Below, one piece after another: positions 36,579-45,610 of a stretch of 60,526 bases of DNA. Under the pieces are notes generated by a model. That model saw only the letters and a list, made by a program, of their open reading frames with translations. It was not told the origin of the DNA and did no database searches. This DNA comes from Legionella sp. W10-070. GTDB taxonomy: Bacteria > Pseudomonadota > Gammaproteobacteria > Legionellales > Legionellaceae. The DNA lies in the NCBI RefSeq assembly GCF_900640175.1, contig NZ_CAAAJC010000018.1, positions 1 through 60,526 of the forward strand, written 5' to 3'. Within the stretch, counting starts at the first letter, position 1, and the number at the start of each line of letters is the position of its first letter. The translations under genes were made by a program, and so were the position numbers.

Positions 36579-37307
36579 ATGAGGGATATTAAACCTATCA
36601 TCAAACCCGTATTAATTATTCCTTTCATCCTCCTGGCTGCTTGTGCCCCGCGCCCAGCCACCCTGGGACCGTACCCTGAGATGAGCAGCAATAGAAGCTC
36701 GTCTGCAGCAACTATAAACAAGAAGATAGAAAATAATCAGGAAAGTGCACAGACAACAGAAACTGCTGCAAATAAAAAGCAGGGGATTGCAAGTAGCGGA
36801 GAGACAGCTAAAAGAGCAGCCACAGCCTCTGCAAGCGCCATATCCACATGGGAAATATCAGGTGCCATGGCGGCCCGCAGCAAAAGCAAGGGTTGGAATG
36901 CCTCCGTCAATTGGCTGCAACGAGGTGTTGGCAACTATCAAATCCGTCTGTTTGGCCCCCTGGGAAGCGGAACAGTAATCATTAACAAAAAAGGAGGGGT
37001 TGTCACTTATCAAGATGGCCCCAAATCGGCTTCTTCTTCCAATGCCGATGAACTCCTCAAACGGGCAACGGGTATCCGTTTGCCGGTGAACAACCTCTAT
37101 TATTGGGTAAGAGGCTTGCCAGCGCCAGGCTCTGTACAATCCGTTAAGCGTGATCCTGCAAATCATGTATTGGTATTAAGGCAAGCAGGCTATGTGATTG
37201 AATATGGACAATATATGTCTGTAGGTAAAACGGTCCTTCCTCGACTTATTCGATTACAGGGTAATGGCATTTTTATAAAATTTGTGATTAAACGATGGCG
37301 GTTATAA
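36579..37307 (+). CDS. lolB: Outer-membrane lipoprotein insertion protein LolB
   Basis: LolB accepts lipoproteins from LolA and inserts them into the outer membrane. The 242-residue precursor has a lipoprotein signal with lipobox LLAACAPRP (Cys22). The LolB fold begins near residue 90 with WEISGAMAARSKSKGWNAS and includes YQIRLFGPLGSGTVII, LPVNNLYYWVRGLPAPG and a terminal KFVIKRWRL. Between Cys22 and the fold lies an unusually long Ser/Ala/Lys-rich segment (about 35-88). In E. coli the fold starts close to the lipid anchor. The gene normally followed by ispE is followed here by tRNA-Gln and prs. Confidence 0.85.
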   Translation: MRDIKPIIKPVLIIPFILLAACAPRPATLGPYPEMSSNRSSSAATINKKIENNQESAQTTETAANKKQGIASSGETAKRAATASASAISTWEISGAMAARSKSKGWNASVNWLQRGVGNYQIRLFGPLGSGTVIINKKGGVVTYQDGPKSASSSNADELLKRATGIRLPVNNLYYWVRGLPAPGSVQSVKRDPANHVLVLRQAGYVIEYGQYMSVGKTVLPRLIRLQGNGIFIKFVIKRWRL

Positions 37308-37632
37308 GCTTTTAGGATAGCCAATCCACTTAATTAAAGTCGGTTCTGGCCATCCGTTTTTAAAATTACCCACCGGAAAAGGGGGCTATTGAACTGCGGT
37401 TTTGCCTTTACCACAGTTTTAATCGCACCCCGGGAAAAGATTAACAAGGGTGTTTTTGATTTAAATTGCTATAATTAGATAATTCTTAACATGCACAATC
37501 ATTTATTAAAGGCAAATTATTATTTTGTCTAACAAAATATTTGACAAGACCCTAAATAGACTGCAAAATACGCACGTTTGCAGCAATGCATGTATGCAAT
37601 CACGGATGATTTAATAAGAATCTACAACTTAT
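37308..37632. other. Gap between lolB and tRNA-Gln holding the tRNA promoter
   Basis: There is no gene in these 325 bases. An ispE gene would be expected here in many gammaproteobacteria but is absent. The only clear signal is the promoter at 37541-37569. Confidence 0.7.
37541..37569 (+). promoter_or_regulatory. Sigma70 promoter for tRNA-Gln
   Basis: A perfect -35 TTGACA (37541-37546), a 17-base spacer and the -10 CAAAAT (37564-37569, 4 of 6). Transcription would begin near 37576, about 57 bases before the mature tRNA, and could continue into prs. Confidence 0.6.
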
Positions 37633-37707
37633 TGGGGTGTCGCCAAGCGGTAAGGCACAGGGTTTTGATCCCTGCATACCTAGGTTCGAATCCTAGCACC
37701 CCAGCCA
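37633..37707 (+). tRNA. tRNA-Gln (anticodon TTG)
   Basis: A 75-base cloverleaf. The acceptor strands TGGGGTG and CACCCCA pair fully, with discriminator G and an encoded CCA (37705-37707). The D-arm is GCCAAGCGGTAAGGC, the anticodon stem CAGGG/CCCTG encloses TTTTGAT with anticodon TTG, and the T-arm is CTAGG-TTCGAAT-CCTAG type. It reads CAA (and CAG by wobble). It closely follows the bacterial tRNA-Gln pattern, with U1 at the first position as usual for Gln. Confidence 0.98.
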
Positions 37708-37852
37708 CAATCTTGTTGATTCAAGTAAACAGACGGCAGAAGATACTAGGAAGGATGCGTTCATTGAATCGCTCAAATAATAATTATATCTTACTGGCTG
37801 TCTTCTGCTATGTGTTTAGTTACCTGATTAAACTCATCAAAGGTTTTTACAC

Positions 37853-38809
37853 ATGTCGACAATGATGATCTTTACTGGCAATGCTAACCCAGAACTGGCG
37901 CTTAAGATTGCCTCCCATCTACAAATCCCCATAGGTCAAGCTTCTGTAGGTACTTTCAGCGATGGTGAGACCATGGTTGAGATCCTTGAAAATGTCCGCG
38001 GTCGTGATGTTTTTATTGTTCAGTCTACATGCTCACCTACTAACAATAATTTGATGGAATTACTGATCATGGCTGATGCTTTAAGACGATCCTCCGCAGG
38101 TCGTATTACAGCCGTCGTACCCTATTTTGGATATGCCCGCCAGGATCGTCGCGTTCGTTCTGCTCGTGTACCTATTACCGCTAAAGTGGTTGCTGATATG
38201 ATGGCATCCGTGGGGATTTGCCGCATGCTCACTGTTGATTTACACGCAGATCAAATTCAAGGCTTCTTTTACATGCCGGTTGATAACGTCTATTCAACGC
38301 CTATTTTGCTGGAAGATATTAAGCAACAAAACCTTTCTAATCTGATGGTTGTTTCTCCAGACGTAGGTGGTGTTGTTCGCGCAAGGGCCATGGCAAAACA
38401 ACTCAACGATGCCGATTTATCGATCATTGATAAAAGACGTAGCGGGCCTAATAAGTCAGAAGTCATGCACATTATTGGCGAACCTGCTGGCAGGCACTGT
38501 ATTATCATCGATGACATTGTTGATACTGCCGGTACGCTTTGTTCTGCCGCTTACCAGCTTAAGCAAAATGGGGCTATCAGTGTACGCGCCTATATTACCC
38601 ACCCGGTTTTATCAGGGCCGGCAGTTGACAACATCATCAACTCTTCTTTGGATGAAATTGTCGTCACTGATACTATCCCGCTTTCTGAAGCAGCGAAGTC
38701 TTGCCAGAAAATCAGGATAGTCAGCTTGGCAGATATGCTTGCGCAGGCGATTAAACGAGTCAATGTCGAAGAATCGGTTAGCTCCATGTTTGCCGAGCAG
38801 CAACTCTGA
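37853..38809 (+). CDS. prs: Ribose-phosphate pyrophosphokinase
   Basis: Prs makes PRPP from ribose 5-phosphate and ATP for nucleotide, His and Trp synthesis. At 318 residues it is class I-sized. [19 protein letters not shown] opens the protein, [14 protein letters not shown] follows, the ATP-site [18 protein letters not shown] lies at about 98-115, and the PRPP loop [17 protein letters not shown] at about 218-234. The TTT..ACACATG start has AAAGG upstream. The 145-base leader after tRNA-Gln contains an 8-base inverted repeat (GCAGAAGA 37736-37743 and TCTTCTGC 37801-37808) that could fold the transcript. Confidence 0.97.
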   Translation: MSTMMIFTGNANPELALKIASHLQIPIGQASVGTFSDGETMVEILENVRGRDVFIVQSTCSPTNNNLMELLIMADALRRSSAGRITAVVPYFGYARQDRRVRSARVPITAKVVADMMASVGICRMLTVDLHADQIQGFFYMPVDNVYSTPILLEDIKQQNLSNLMVVSPDVGGVVRARAMAKQLNDADLSIIDKRRSGPNKSEVMHIIGEPAGRHCIIIDDIVDTAGTLCSAAYQLKQNGAISVRAYITHPVLSGPAVDNIINSSLDEIVVTDTIPLSEAAKSCQKIRIVSLADMLAQAIKRVNVEESVSSMFAEQQL

Positions 38810-38820
38810 TATGTTGTTAA

Positions 38821-38856
38821 AAAAAGAAAAAGGGGATTAAATCCCCTTTTCTTTTT
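38821..38856. terminator. Bidirectional terminator between prs and fis
   Basis: An A-rich arm ending AAAAAGGGGA (38821-38836) pairs with TCCCCTTTTCTTTTT (38842-38856) around a short TTAAA loop, with one extra A in the left arm. The T-run on each strand suits both convergent genes. Confidence 0.9.
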
Positions 38857-38868
38857 GCTAAACGAAAG

Positions 38869-39150
38869 TCAATCCCTTGTACCTACGTATTTATCATCAA
38901 AATAGCGACGCAATTTAGTTCTTAACGTACCTCTGCTGATTCCAAGCATAATCGCTGCACGAGATTGATTGTATTTACAATGCTCCATAACAGCACGAAA
39001 CAAAGGCGTCTCAATTTCTTCAAGAACAAACTGGTACAGATCAACAGGTTCAGTTCCCTTCAGCTCGGCGAAATATTTTTGCACTGATTGAGTGACACTC
39101 TCTGCCAGTGACGCAGTTGTATCCCCGGCTTCATTACTGATTGTTGTCAT
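38869..39150 (-). CDS. fis: Nucleoid-associated regulator Fis
   Basis: Fis bends DNA and tunes transcription with growth phase. I place the start at ATG 39150 (MTTISNEAGDTTASLAESV, 93 residues), close to E. coli Fis (98). An AAGGAGG lies about 11 bases upstream, and the longer in-frame start at 39207 adds a non-conserved leader. The C-terminal helix-turn-helix is diagnostic: PLFRAVMEHCKYNQSRAA and MLGISRGTLRTKLRRYF. The gene is not in the usual dusB-fis pair. Multiple Fis paralogues are common in Legionellaceae, so this may be one of several. Confidence 0.9.
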   Translation of the reverse strand: MTTISNEAGDTTASLAESVTQSVQKYFAELKGTEPVDLYQFVLEEIETPLFRAVMEHCKYNQSRAAIMLGISRGTLRTKLRRYFDDKYVGTRD

Positions 39151-39269
39151 TATTCTTAACTCCTCCTTAAAAACAAGCATCTTACCGAATTGGGCAATTC
39201 CTGACAAGATTTACAAGCCATCTAATCAGGAATTACTGAATGAGACCAGTGCCAACCAGTCTCAAATTT

Positions 39270-40754
39270 TTAGAAATTCATCATCGCAGGATTAAAGGGC
39301 TTACCATTAACTGTGAACTGCCCCTGATTGAGACTTAACTCGATAATATAGTCTGTCCCTTGCTTAACTAAAACGCCATTCTCTACCATCGTTGCTAACT
39401 GCTTATCTGCTAAAGTAACAGCTTGCTCTGAAATATCAGCAGAATTGGCAGCAGCTTGAGCAGGACTGACATCTGAAGAAGAATTACCTTCTGCCTGAGT
39501 CTGTGCAGTGCCTTGGGCGACCTGTTGCTGCGGTGCCGGAGGAGTCATCATTTTTTGTTTTATGGATTCAGTAACCAACTGCTTAACAACAACAGCAGGC
39601 ATTTTCAACTTGCCATTCCCCTGGATTTTCTGCATGAGCTCAAATGGGTTTCCTGATTCGCCCTGCGGCAAGGAAACCATCATACTTCCCTCTACAGTCC
39701 CTTGAGGCATAGAAAAGTTCATTTCTGTAACTTCAAACTCTGCTCCCTTGCTGAATAGTTTTGGCAGCTCAGGTAACATCGCCAGCATGGCTCTCTGACG
39801 CTCAACATCCGTTCCTTGCTGAACCCGCCTGGCTTGCTCATTTAACCGAGCCAACACATCAGCATCAAGGTTACGGATGGCAACCTCCAAACTACCTGGC
39901 CCATAAACCTGGTCATTGGCGATAATTTTTTCTACAGAGGTTTTAAGATGAGAATTATACAAGCCGTTTTCTATATCAGAATCGGAACGAAGGTCAAACT
40001 GCCCAAGTTCAAATAATTTCTTATCATGGCTCATCACCACAAATGAAGGGAAAGACAAACTGGCATCCCCGAATAATAACCCCTGGGCTGTTTTATAAAT
40101 GTTATATTCACTGGTAACAGTCGACATTTGAGTATCAATCTGATCCTTGGAAAAGTTCAACCCTTCAATCGTGATGTTGCCACCTATTTTCTCCCGATCG
40201 GAAGAAACACTGGTTGAGGTAGACATACCCAGCCATTCAAATCTTGCATCACCTTCCCTTGCAACTAATTTAAATGCGGGGAGCGACATATCAAGACTGC
40301 TTGTGCCTAAATAGTTCACAAATAAGCTCATTGCCAAGGTGGGTTTTGTAGACTCATGAGTAAACAGGTTGTTAAATTGCTGCATATATTCTGCAGGAAC
40401 TGACAAGTCAGTGTAAGCATAGCCCAAACCAAACTTTATGCCCCGTCCAGAAAATATTATCGGCCCGTGGTAAACAGTCACAGGCATTCGCATACTATAG
40501 TCTCTGGCCGGTATCGTCTGCGGTTGGCCATCGGACTGGATAACCTGCTGCGGAATGTGTAATCGCCAGTTAAAGGTCGCTGTAGACGTAAACCAGCCGC
40601 GTTTGTATTGCTCGACATTGGCTGCCAGCCCATTTGATTGGTTTATGACATTAAGGCTTTCCTTGATTTTTTGTTCAGTTAGATAGCCCATACCATAATA
40701 AGAGCCGAGGACTAGAACGGCAAGGATAACCACTAATCCTGTAAATTTTTTCAT
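39270..40754 (-). CDS. DUF945 (YdgA-like) exported protein
   Basis: The 494-residue protein begins with an uncleaved-looking signal anchor (MKKFTGLVVILAVLVLGSYYGMGYL, shown in part: VVILAVLVLGSYYG). YLTEQKIKESLNVINQSNG and KRGWFTSTATFNW then follow, the hallmark opening of the DUF945/YdgA family. The central part is rich in beta strands. A Gln/Ala/Ser-rich stretch lies at about 405-440, and the end reads GQFTVNGKPFNPAMM, also family-typical. The product should sit on the periplasmic face of the inner membrane. The family's function is not established. It appears to be a single-gene unit. Confidence 0.85.
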   Translation of the reverse strand: MKKFTGLVVILAVLVLGSYYGMGYLTEQKIKESLNVINQSNGLAANVEQYKRGWFTSTATFNWRLHIPQQVIQSDGQPQTIPARDYSMRMPVTVYHGPIIFSGRGIKFGLGYAYTDLSVPAEYMQQFNNLFTHESTKPTLAMSLFVNYLGTSSLDMSLPAFKLVAREGDARFEWLGMSTSTSVSSDREKIGGNITIEGLNFSKDQIDTQMSTVTSEYNIYKTAQGLLFGDASLSFPSFVVMSHDKKLFELGQFDLRSDSDIENGLYNSHLKTSVEKIIANDQVYGPGSLEVAIRNLDADVLARLNEQARRVQQGTDVERQRAMLAMLPELPKLFSKGAEFEVTEMNFSMPQGTVEGSMMVSLPQGESGNPFELMQKIQGNGKLKMPAVVVKQLVTESIKQKMMTPPAPQQQVAQGTAQTQAEGNSSSDVSPAQAAANSADISEQAVTLADKQLATMVENGVLVKQGTDYIIELSLNQGQFTVNGKPFNPAMMNF

Positions 40755-40919
40755 ATTTTCTCCATACTAATGTCAACCTCTGCGGAAGCTTGGATGAGAG
40801 GCACGTCCCTAATTAAAACATGAGATGGGCTAACTAGCAAAAGAAATTAGAAAAATTAAATACTTGCCAGGATGTGCCGCCACGAGATTGTTTTACACCC
40901 CCATGACGGCAACTATTGC

Positions 40920-42218
40920 CTATGTCTTACGGATAGGTTTGCAGTACGTTTCTTTTACCGTACACGCCAGGATAAACGCGATTAAGGAACAAAGAGGCAA
41001 TAGTTTCAAACCCGCTTGAAAGTCTGACAGCAGTAATGTCTCAACATTGTACGCACGCGGTCCTGACGCGATATCAACCAGGCGCCCTACCAACGGCTGC
41101 ATGGATGCGCCAACAAAAATAGAGATCATATTAGTAAAAGCAATAGCAGTACCAACGACATTGTTTTCATGAATTTCTGTTGAAACGGCATAAGCAATCG
41201 CAACACCTGTATTGGTAAGGCCAAAAACGAAAAAGAGAATATAGGCAGTAGACTTATCAATATGAGGGTAAAACACAAATAATGAGGACAGTATCAATCC
41301 GCAGAAAGCAGAAAATAACATCAGCGGCTTTCTACGTCCAATTTTATCCGACAACCAGCCAGATAATGGACCACCAATCCCCCAACCAATAAAAATCAAT
41401 CCGGTTGCAAATGCGGCAGTATGAGCCGTCAATCCATGTCCATACTGAAGATAGGCCGGACCTATTGCTTCTCCAATCACTGCCGTAGGTCCAAACAGGA
41501 ACCCCGCATAAAGCGCGTTTAACCAGGTTTGACGATGTGACAATACTCTGCGTAAGCTACGGGAAATACTCAGTGAAGGTTCACACTTCTTAAGTTCTTG
41601 CCGTTTGGAACCTGGCCTATCCTGTATAAACTGGTACAGCAGGCCTGCAAGCGCAATAAACAAAAAGGCGATAATCAGCATACTATGCCGCCAGCCCACA
41701 TTCGCCACCAAAAATGAAACAGGCGCCTCTCCAGCAGCCGCCCCCAACATTCCCAACGCTTGAGTTAAACCAGCCAATAAACCAAGCATTGCCGGAGGAA
41801 ACCAGGAGGTAGCAAGGCGCAAAGAACTTACAAAAGCAAAAGCCGCACTAAAGCCAATAAGCATTCGACCTACCGATGCCATCATTAAGCCATCAGCCAG
41901 ACCAAAGACACAACACCCAAGAGCGGTCACCAACGACATTACCGTAAGGATTGCACGAATACTGACACGGTCAACAGTGAGTCCAACAGGAATCTGCATC
42001 AGGATATAAGGGACATAAAATGAAGCAGTAAGAATACCAAAGCCCGCTTCATTAATGCCAAAATCAATCTGCAAGCTGCGATGCATAACCCCTGGGGCTA
42101 CGCGTGCCATATAATCGGAAAAATAAAAGGCTGCCGCCAAACCCCATACCACCCACGCAAAGCCTAATTGACCCATGCGCCCTGCTTTTTCACGCTGAGA
42201 CATTGCTATCATATTCAT
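40920..42218 (-). CDS. Major facilitator superfamily transporter
   Basis: This 432-residue protein has twelve predicted TM segments in two six-helix halves. MFS signatures are PVGLTVDRVSIRAIL in loop 2-3 (a degenerate 'G.laDR.GrR') and GWLSDKIGRRKPLM in loop 8-9. ATSWFPP and GLTQALGMLGAAAGEAP lie in helices 4-5. The overall pattern resembles the anion:cation symporter/glucarate-type branch, but the substrate cannot be read from sequence. ATG 42218 is followed by MNMIAMSQREKAGRMG, and the internal ATG at 42203 is an alternative start. Confidence 0.85.
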   Translation of the reverse strand: MNMIAMSQREKAGRMGQLGFAWVVWGLAAAFYFSDYMARVAPGVMHRSLQIDFGINEAGFGILTASFYVPYILMQIPVGLTVDRVSIRAILTVMSLVTALGCCVFGLADGLMMASVGRMLIGFSAAFAFVSSLRLATSWFPPAMLGLLAGLTQALGMLGAAAGEAPVSFLVANVGWRHSMLIIAFLFIALAGLLYQFIQDRPGSKRQELKKCEPSLSISRSLRRVLSHRQTWLNALYAGFLFGPTAVIGEAIGPAYLQYGHGLTAHTAAFATGLIFIGWGIGGPLSGWLSDKIGRRKPLMLFSAFCGLILSSLFVFYPHIDKSTAYILFFVFGLTNTGVAIAYAVSTEIHENNVVGTAIAFTNMISIFVGASMQPLVGRLVDIASGPRAYNVETLLLSDFQAGLKLLPLCSLIAFILACTVKETYCKPIRKT

Positions 42219-42544
42219 AAATTCACTACTCAGTTAGGGTTCCATCCTAGATAAATCAAACTAAATTGTATAGACTAACAGTAGGCTGGTCATTTAATTA
42301 ACAAATTTTCATTAAGCATTATACTGCCACCGATGATTATTTCAACACATTGGTTATTCAGATTCTCTTAAATCCCTGGTTAATTAAGGAAAAAACGGGG
42401 GGATTCTCCCTTTACGATAGAAAAGGGCTGAATGATTGGCTGCCATTTTGATGTATCTTGGGTATAATTTCCCGCTTTCATCCTGCTCTTTATCTTACGC
42501 CCTGATACGGTAGGAGCTAAGGGACATTAGTATAGGTTTGTATA
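42219..42544. other. Divergent intergenic region between the MFS gene and the SseB-domain gene
   Basis: These 326 bases hold no convincing gene. A good + strand promoter is at 42440-42468. The leader from about 42475 to the start at 42545 is about 70 bases and contains two purine-rich GGAG/AAGGG sites (about 42513-42523) far from the start codon, perhaps from a lost short leader ORF. Confidence 0.5.
42440..42468 (+). promoter_or_regulatory. Sigma70 promoter for the SseB-domain gene
   Basis: CTGCCA (42440-42445, 4 of 6 to the -35 consensus), a 17-base spacer and a perfect TATAAT (42463-42468). Confidence 0.6.
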
Positions 42545-42934
42545 ATGAACGATCTCGAACTGGCAATCAAAAATGCACTGGATTCATCAGGAGCTAACGC
42601 CGAGGCTAATAAGGCTTACCTCGAGTTTATTAAGGCTAATTTTATTATTCCGGTGAAGAAAAATTCAGCGTCAGAAGAACCCGAAGTACTTTACCTGGAG
42701 CATAACGAACAATTTTTCTTACCCGTTTTTACCAGCATGCACTACCTCGACCTATGGGCTGAGGAAATTAGGGATAATATTCAAATTCTTAAATTATCGG
42801 GTGTTGACTTGCTGAAAGGCATAGGTGAAGAAGTTACCGTTTGCCTTAACATTGGCAGTACCATCTACAAGGAATTTAATCCGGCAGAACTGGCAAGAAT
42901 GAGAAGCATGGTTTTGAAACTGTTTAGTAAATAA
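42545..42934 (+). CDS. SseB-like N-terminal domain protein
   Basis: This 129-residue soluble protein starts with LELAIKNALDSSGANAEANK and contains EQFFLPVFTSMHYLDLWAEE at about 56-75, the 'lPvFTs...l..w' signature of SseB N-terminal domains. VCLNIGSTIYKEFNPAELA follows near the end. E. coli SseB is larger and binds or modulates sulfurtransferases; stand-alone N-terminal domains are widespread and uncharacterised. No transfer or frameshift signs. It stands alone between two divergently or convergently placed neighbours. Confidence 0.6.
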   Translation: MNDLELAIKNALDSSGANAEANKAYLEFIKANFIIPVKKNSASEEPEVLYLEHNEQFFLPVFTSMHYLDLWAEEIRDNIQILKLSGVDLLKGIGEEVTVCLNIGSTIYKEFNPAELARMRSMVLKLFSK

Positions 42935-42964
42935 TAAAATCAAACGAAACCTGCCTTCCCCAGC

Positions 42965-42993
42965 CATCCTCGTAGCTCAAGACTACGAAGATG
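42965..42993. terminator. Hairpin between convergent genes
   Basis: CATCCTCGTAG (42965-42975) pairs with CTACGAAGATG (42983-42993), 10 of 11 positions, around a 7-base loop. It lies between the convergent SseB-like and RMF-like genes. No strong T-run follows on either strand. Confidence 0.4.
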
Positions 42994-43015
42994 CGGGAAC
43001 AAGGCTCTCCAGCCT

Positions 43016-43399
43016 CTAGGCAACTAAATCCAGTACCTGATAACCCACCACAGCCGTCGCGGCAAGTGCTCCAGTAATCTTGAGGAAATTATTGAAAAAC
43101 TTTCTGTTCATCATTTGACTCTTTGAATGGTAAACCTCATCATTTACCGCTTTTTCCTTGATTTCTGGCTCTATTGTCAAAGCAGCAAGATCAAATAATG
43201 GCTTCTCACCATAAAATCCTGCCCACCAGCCATCGGACCATTGTTCATGCTCGGCAGTGCCTTCATGGTAAGGATTTGCTTCTTCATTAATTTCTGCTAA
43301 CGCACATTCATAACCATAAGCATAACACTCTTCCAAATCGGGATGCTTGACGTTAAAACGCAGCTTGATATCTGGTAACAACGCAGTGATCTCTTTCAT
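43016..43399 (-). CDS. RMF-like motif protein with C-terminal membrane anchor
   Basis: This is a 127-residue protein without an obvious named family. Residues 25-62 read as a ribosome-modulation-factor-like module: YAYGYECALAEIN, then NPYHEGTAEHEQWSDGWWAG, matching the 'GY.aG......cPY......W..GW..G' spacing of RMF and CrpP-type peptides. A hydrophobic helix at about 106-124 (LKITGALAATAVVGYQVL) ends the protein, suggesting a tail anchor. RMF itself is a free 55-residue ribosome-hibernation factor, so a membrane-anchored version would be unusual. The similarity is to the motif only and could be coincidental. Confidence 0.55.
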   Translation of the reverse strand: MKEITALLPDIKLRFNVKHPDLEECYAYGYECALAEINEEANPYHEGTAEHEQWSDGWWAGFYGEKPLFDLAALTIEPEIKEKAVNDEVYHSKSQMMNRKFFNNFLKITGALAATAVVGYQVLDLVA

Positions 43400-43706
43400 A
43401 TTGGTACCCTCGTCTTAGCGCTTTTAAAAATCTTTTAAAAACTCTGGTAATCAAATCCTATGTCTTTTCAGAACATAATTTTTATTTACCCCCATTTTAT
43501 GCCTATTCAATTGCTTAGGGCATTTATTGCCACTTTTTTACTCTTTCTTGACAAAACAAAATCTTTTACGGCAATTACAAAACATAATCCAAGGCACCTC
43601 ACAATATCAATCAACTGGTTTTTTCCATTTATATCAAGCACTAACTCATTCAAACGTTCCAGACCAGCTGTTTTTTTTCAGGAATACCTGACGATTTAAG
43701 ATGCAT
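43400..43706. other. Gene-poor gap between the RMF-like gene and pdxH
   Basis: The 307 bases are AT-rich. A 79-codon + strand frame (43460-43699) exists, but it lacks an RBS and has no recognisable motif, so I do not call it. The region upstream of 43399 should carry the promoter of the RMF-like gene. No terminator of strength was seen. Confidence 0.5.
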
Positions 43707-44354
43707 TTATGGTGCCAAGCGAGAAAAACTCCACTTCCCCTGACTTTTATAGTAATAAATCCGATCATGTAAGCGGTTATCACGCCCCTGCCAAAACTCT
43801 ATCTCGTCTGGAAGTATCATATACCCACCCCAATACCTTGGTCGTATAATTGGCTCCTGGCCATATTTTTCTATCAATTCATTTAATGAGTCTTCCAGTT
43901 TTTTTCTACCGCTTATTTCCTTGCTTTGAGGGGATGCAATGGCACTCAATTGGCTAATGAAAGGTCTTGAAGCAAAATAATCATCCGATTGCTTTTTACT
44001 TGTTTTCTTGACCCGCCCACGGACACGTACCTGACGAGCCATCTGTGGCCAATAGAAATTTAAAGCCGCATAGGGTTGGTGGCTTAGTTGTAAAGATTTG
44101 GTGCTTTGATAATTGGTATAAAAAATAAAAGCCTCCTCCTTCAGTCCCTTAAGCAGGACTATGCGTGAATCAGGAAAACCTCTTTCGTCCACTGTAGAGA
44201 GTACCATAGCAGTGGGATCACTTTTCTCTACAGTCACAACCTCCTCAAACCAAAGCTTAAACTGCATGATTGGACAAGGTTGAATTGAGTTTTCATCAAG
44301 GGCCAGGTCACCGTATTCACGGCGGATATCAGATAATGTTTGCCAGTTAGTCAT
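43707..44354 (-). CDS. pdxH: Pyridoxamine 5'-phosphate oxidase
   Basis: PdxH is the FMN enzyme that makes pyridoxal 5'-phosphate. The 215-residue protein matches E. coli (218). [14 protein letters not shown] at about 11-24 is the conserved N-terminal segment, [14 protein letters not shown] lies at about 57-70, [15 protein letters not shown] at about 76-90, [10 protein letters not shown] at about 109-118, [16 protein letters not shown] at about 129-144, and [24 protein letters not shown] toward the end (in parts [19 protein letters not shown]). All substrate and FMN-binding positions look intact. Confidence 0.96.
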   Translation of the reverse strand: MTNWQTLSDIRREYGDLALDENSIQPCPIMQFKLWFEEVVTVEKSDPTAMVLSTVDERGFPDSRIVLLKGLKEEAFIFYTNYQSTKSLQLSHQPYAALNFYWPQMARQVRVRGRVKKTSKKQSDDYFASRPFISQLSAIASPQSKEISGRKKLEDSLNELIEKYGQEPIIRPRYWGGYMILPDEIEFWQGRDNRLHDRIYYYKSQGKWSFSRLAP

Positions 44355-44680
44355 ATTTTTCCTTAGCGATCAGCGCTTCAAAAGTGTATGAGCTAGCTCG
44401 TTTAGATGCAACTGCAGCGGAAAGAATTTACGACTTGTTTAAGCCTATAGGCATTTACACGTGATTATTGATCGGCTAACAGAGATTGCATTCAAGGCGG
44501 AGCGGGCAAATGGTGGTTATTTTAACAGTTATCTGCGGCTTGAATAAACCAATCCACTGTGGCCTGTTGAAAAAGCTACTGTCTACATAGCAGGCTGCGC
44601 AGCGTTTGTAAAAACTTGTAATTCCAGAATGGCAAGGCCAAGCGTGCGCTGCCCGCTTAGCCTTGCCATGTAAGCGGTTA
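44355..44680. other. Gap between pdxH and sucD with a large palindrome
   Basis: These 326 bases lie between two minus-strand genes. The left part should hold the pdxH promoter. The right part contains the palindrome at 44629-44669. No gene of credible length or composition was found. Confidence 0.6.
44629..44669 (-). terminator. Long hairpin downstream of sucD
   Basis: ATGGCAAGGC (44629-44638) pairs with GCCTTGCCAT (44660-44669). Inside, AAGCG (44640-44644) pairs with CGCTT (44654-44658), separated from the outer stem by one mismatch, giving about 15 base pairs. It starts 12 bases past the sucD stop, so it probably ends the sdh-suc transcript, although a T-run does not follow immediately. 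Confidence 0.6.
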
Positions 44681-45556
44681 TTACCAGCCTGTCATCTCTG
44701 CGATGGCATCACCCAGATCGGCAGGAGAACGTACCGTTCTAACTCCCGCCGCTTCAAGAGCGGCAAATTTCTCTGCTGCAGTTCCTTTGCCGCCGGAAAT
44801 AATGGCACCTGCATGTCCCATCCGCTTTCCAGCAGGTGCAGTCACTCCAGCAATATAGGATACAACCGGTTTGCTGACATTGGATTGAATATATTCAGCA
44901 GCCTCTTCTTCCGCTGAGCCACCGATTTCACCAACCATAATAATCGCTTCAGTCTGTGGATCTTGCTCGAACAATCCCAGGGCATCAATAAAGCTGGTGC
45001 CAGGAATTGGATCACCGCCTATTCCAATACAAGTGCTCTGGCCAAAACCTTTATCAGTCGTCTGCTTGACCGCCTCGTAAGTTAAAGTACCAGAACGGGA
45101 AACAATGCCTACCTTGCCAGGTAAATGGATAGAACCTGGCATGATACCAATTTTACATTCACCCGGGGTGATAATCCCTGGGCAATTTGGGCCTATAAGG
45201 CGAGAATCGGTATTATTCTCCAGATATACTTTCACCTGCAGCATATCAAGAACAGGTACTCCCTCTGTGATACAGACAATTAGCTTAATTCCTGCATCAG
45301 CTGCTTCAAGAATGGAATCTTTACAGAATGGCGCGGGGACATAAATTACTGTGGCATCCGCCCCCGTTTCTTTTACGGCATCTTTTACCGTGTTAAATAC
45401 AGGCAACCCAAGGTGTGTTTGCCCCCCTTTCCCTGGAGTTACACCACCGACCATCCGCGTGCCGTAGGCAATCGCTTGCTCAGAATGGAAAGTGCCCTGC
45501 TTGCCAGTAAAACCCTGACAAATTACTTTGGTTTGTTTATTTACTAATACGCTCAT
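44681..45556 (-). CDS. sucD: Succinyl-CoA synthetase alpha subunit
   Basis: The alpha subunit binds CoA and carries the phosphohistidine for substrate-level phosphorylation in the TCA cycle. The 291-residue protein has [15 protein letters not shown] at about 16-30 (CoA-binding Rossmann loop), [20 protein letters not shown] at about 121-140, [10 protein letters not shown] at about 152-161, and [14 protein letters not shown] at about 249-262 with the active-site His. sucC lies 54 bases upstream in transcription order. It is the last gene of the series. Confidence 0.97.
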   Translation of the reverse strand: MSVLVNKQTKVICQGFTGKQGTFHSEQAIAYGTRMVGGVTPGKGGQTHLGLPVFNTVKDAVKETGADATVIYVPAPFCKDSILEAADAGIKLIVCITEGVPVLDMLQVKVYLENNTDSRLIGPNCPGIITPGECKIGIMPGSIHLPGKVGIVSRSGTLTYEAVKQTTDKGFGQSTCIGIGGDPIPGTSFIDALGLFEQDPQTEAIIMVGEIGGSAEEEAAEYIQSNVSKPVVSYIAGVTAPAGKRMGHAGAIISGGKGTAAEKFAALEAAGVRTVRSPADLGDAIAEMTGW

Positions 45557-45610
45557 TGTTAGCCTCGAAATGTAAGTCAGGGCATTTTGTTAAATACCCT
45601 TAAATGATAA

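Noticed and set aside
37578-37865. 95-codon + strand frame spanning tRNA-Gln
   Set aside because: It translates through a clear tRNA gene and overlaps the prs start, so it is not protein coding.
43460-43699. 79-codon + strand frame in the gap before pdxH
   Set aside because: No ribosome site, no family features, composition of intergenic DNA.
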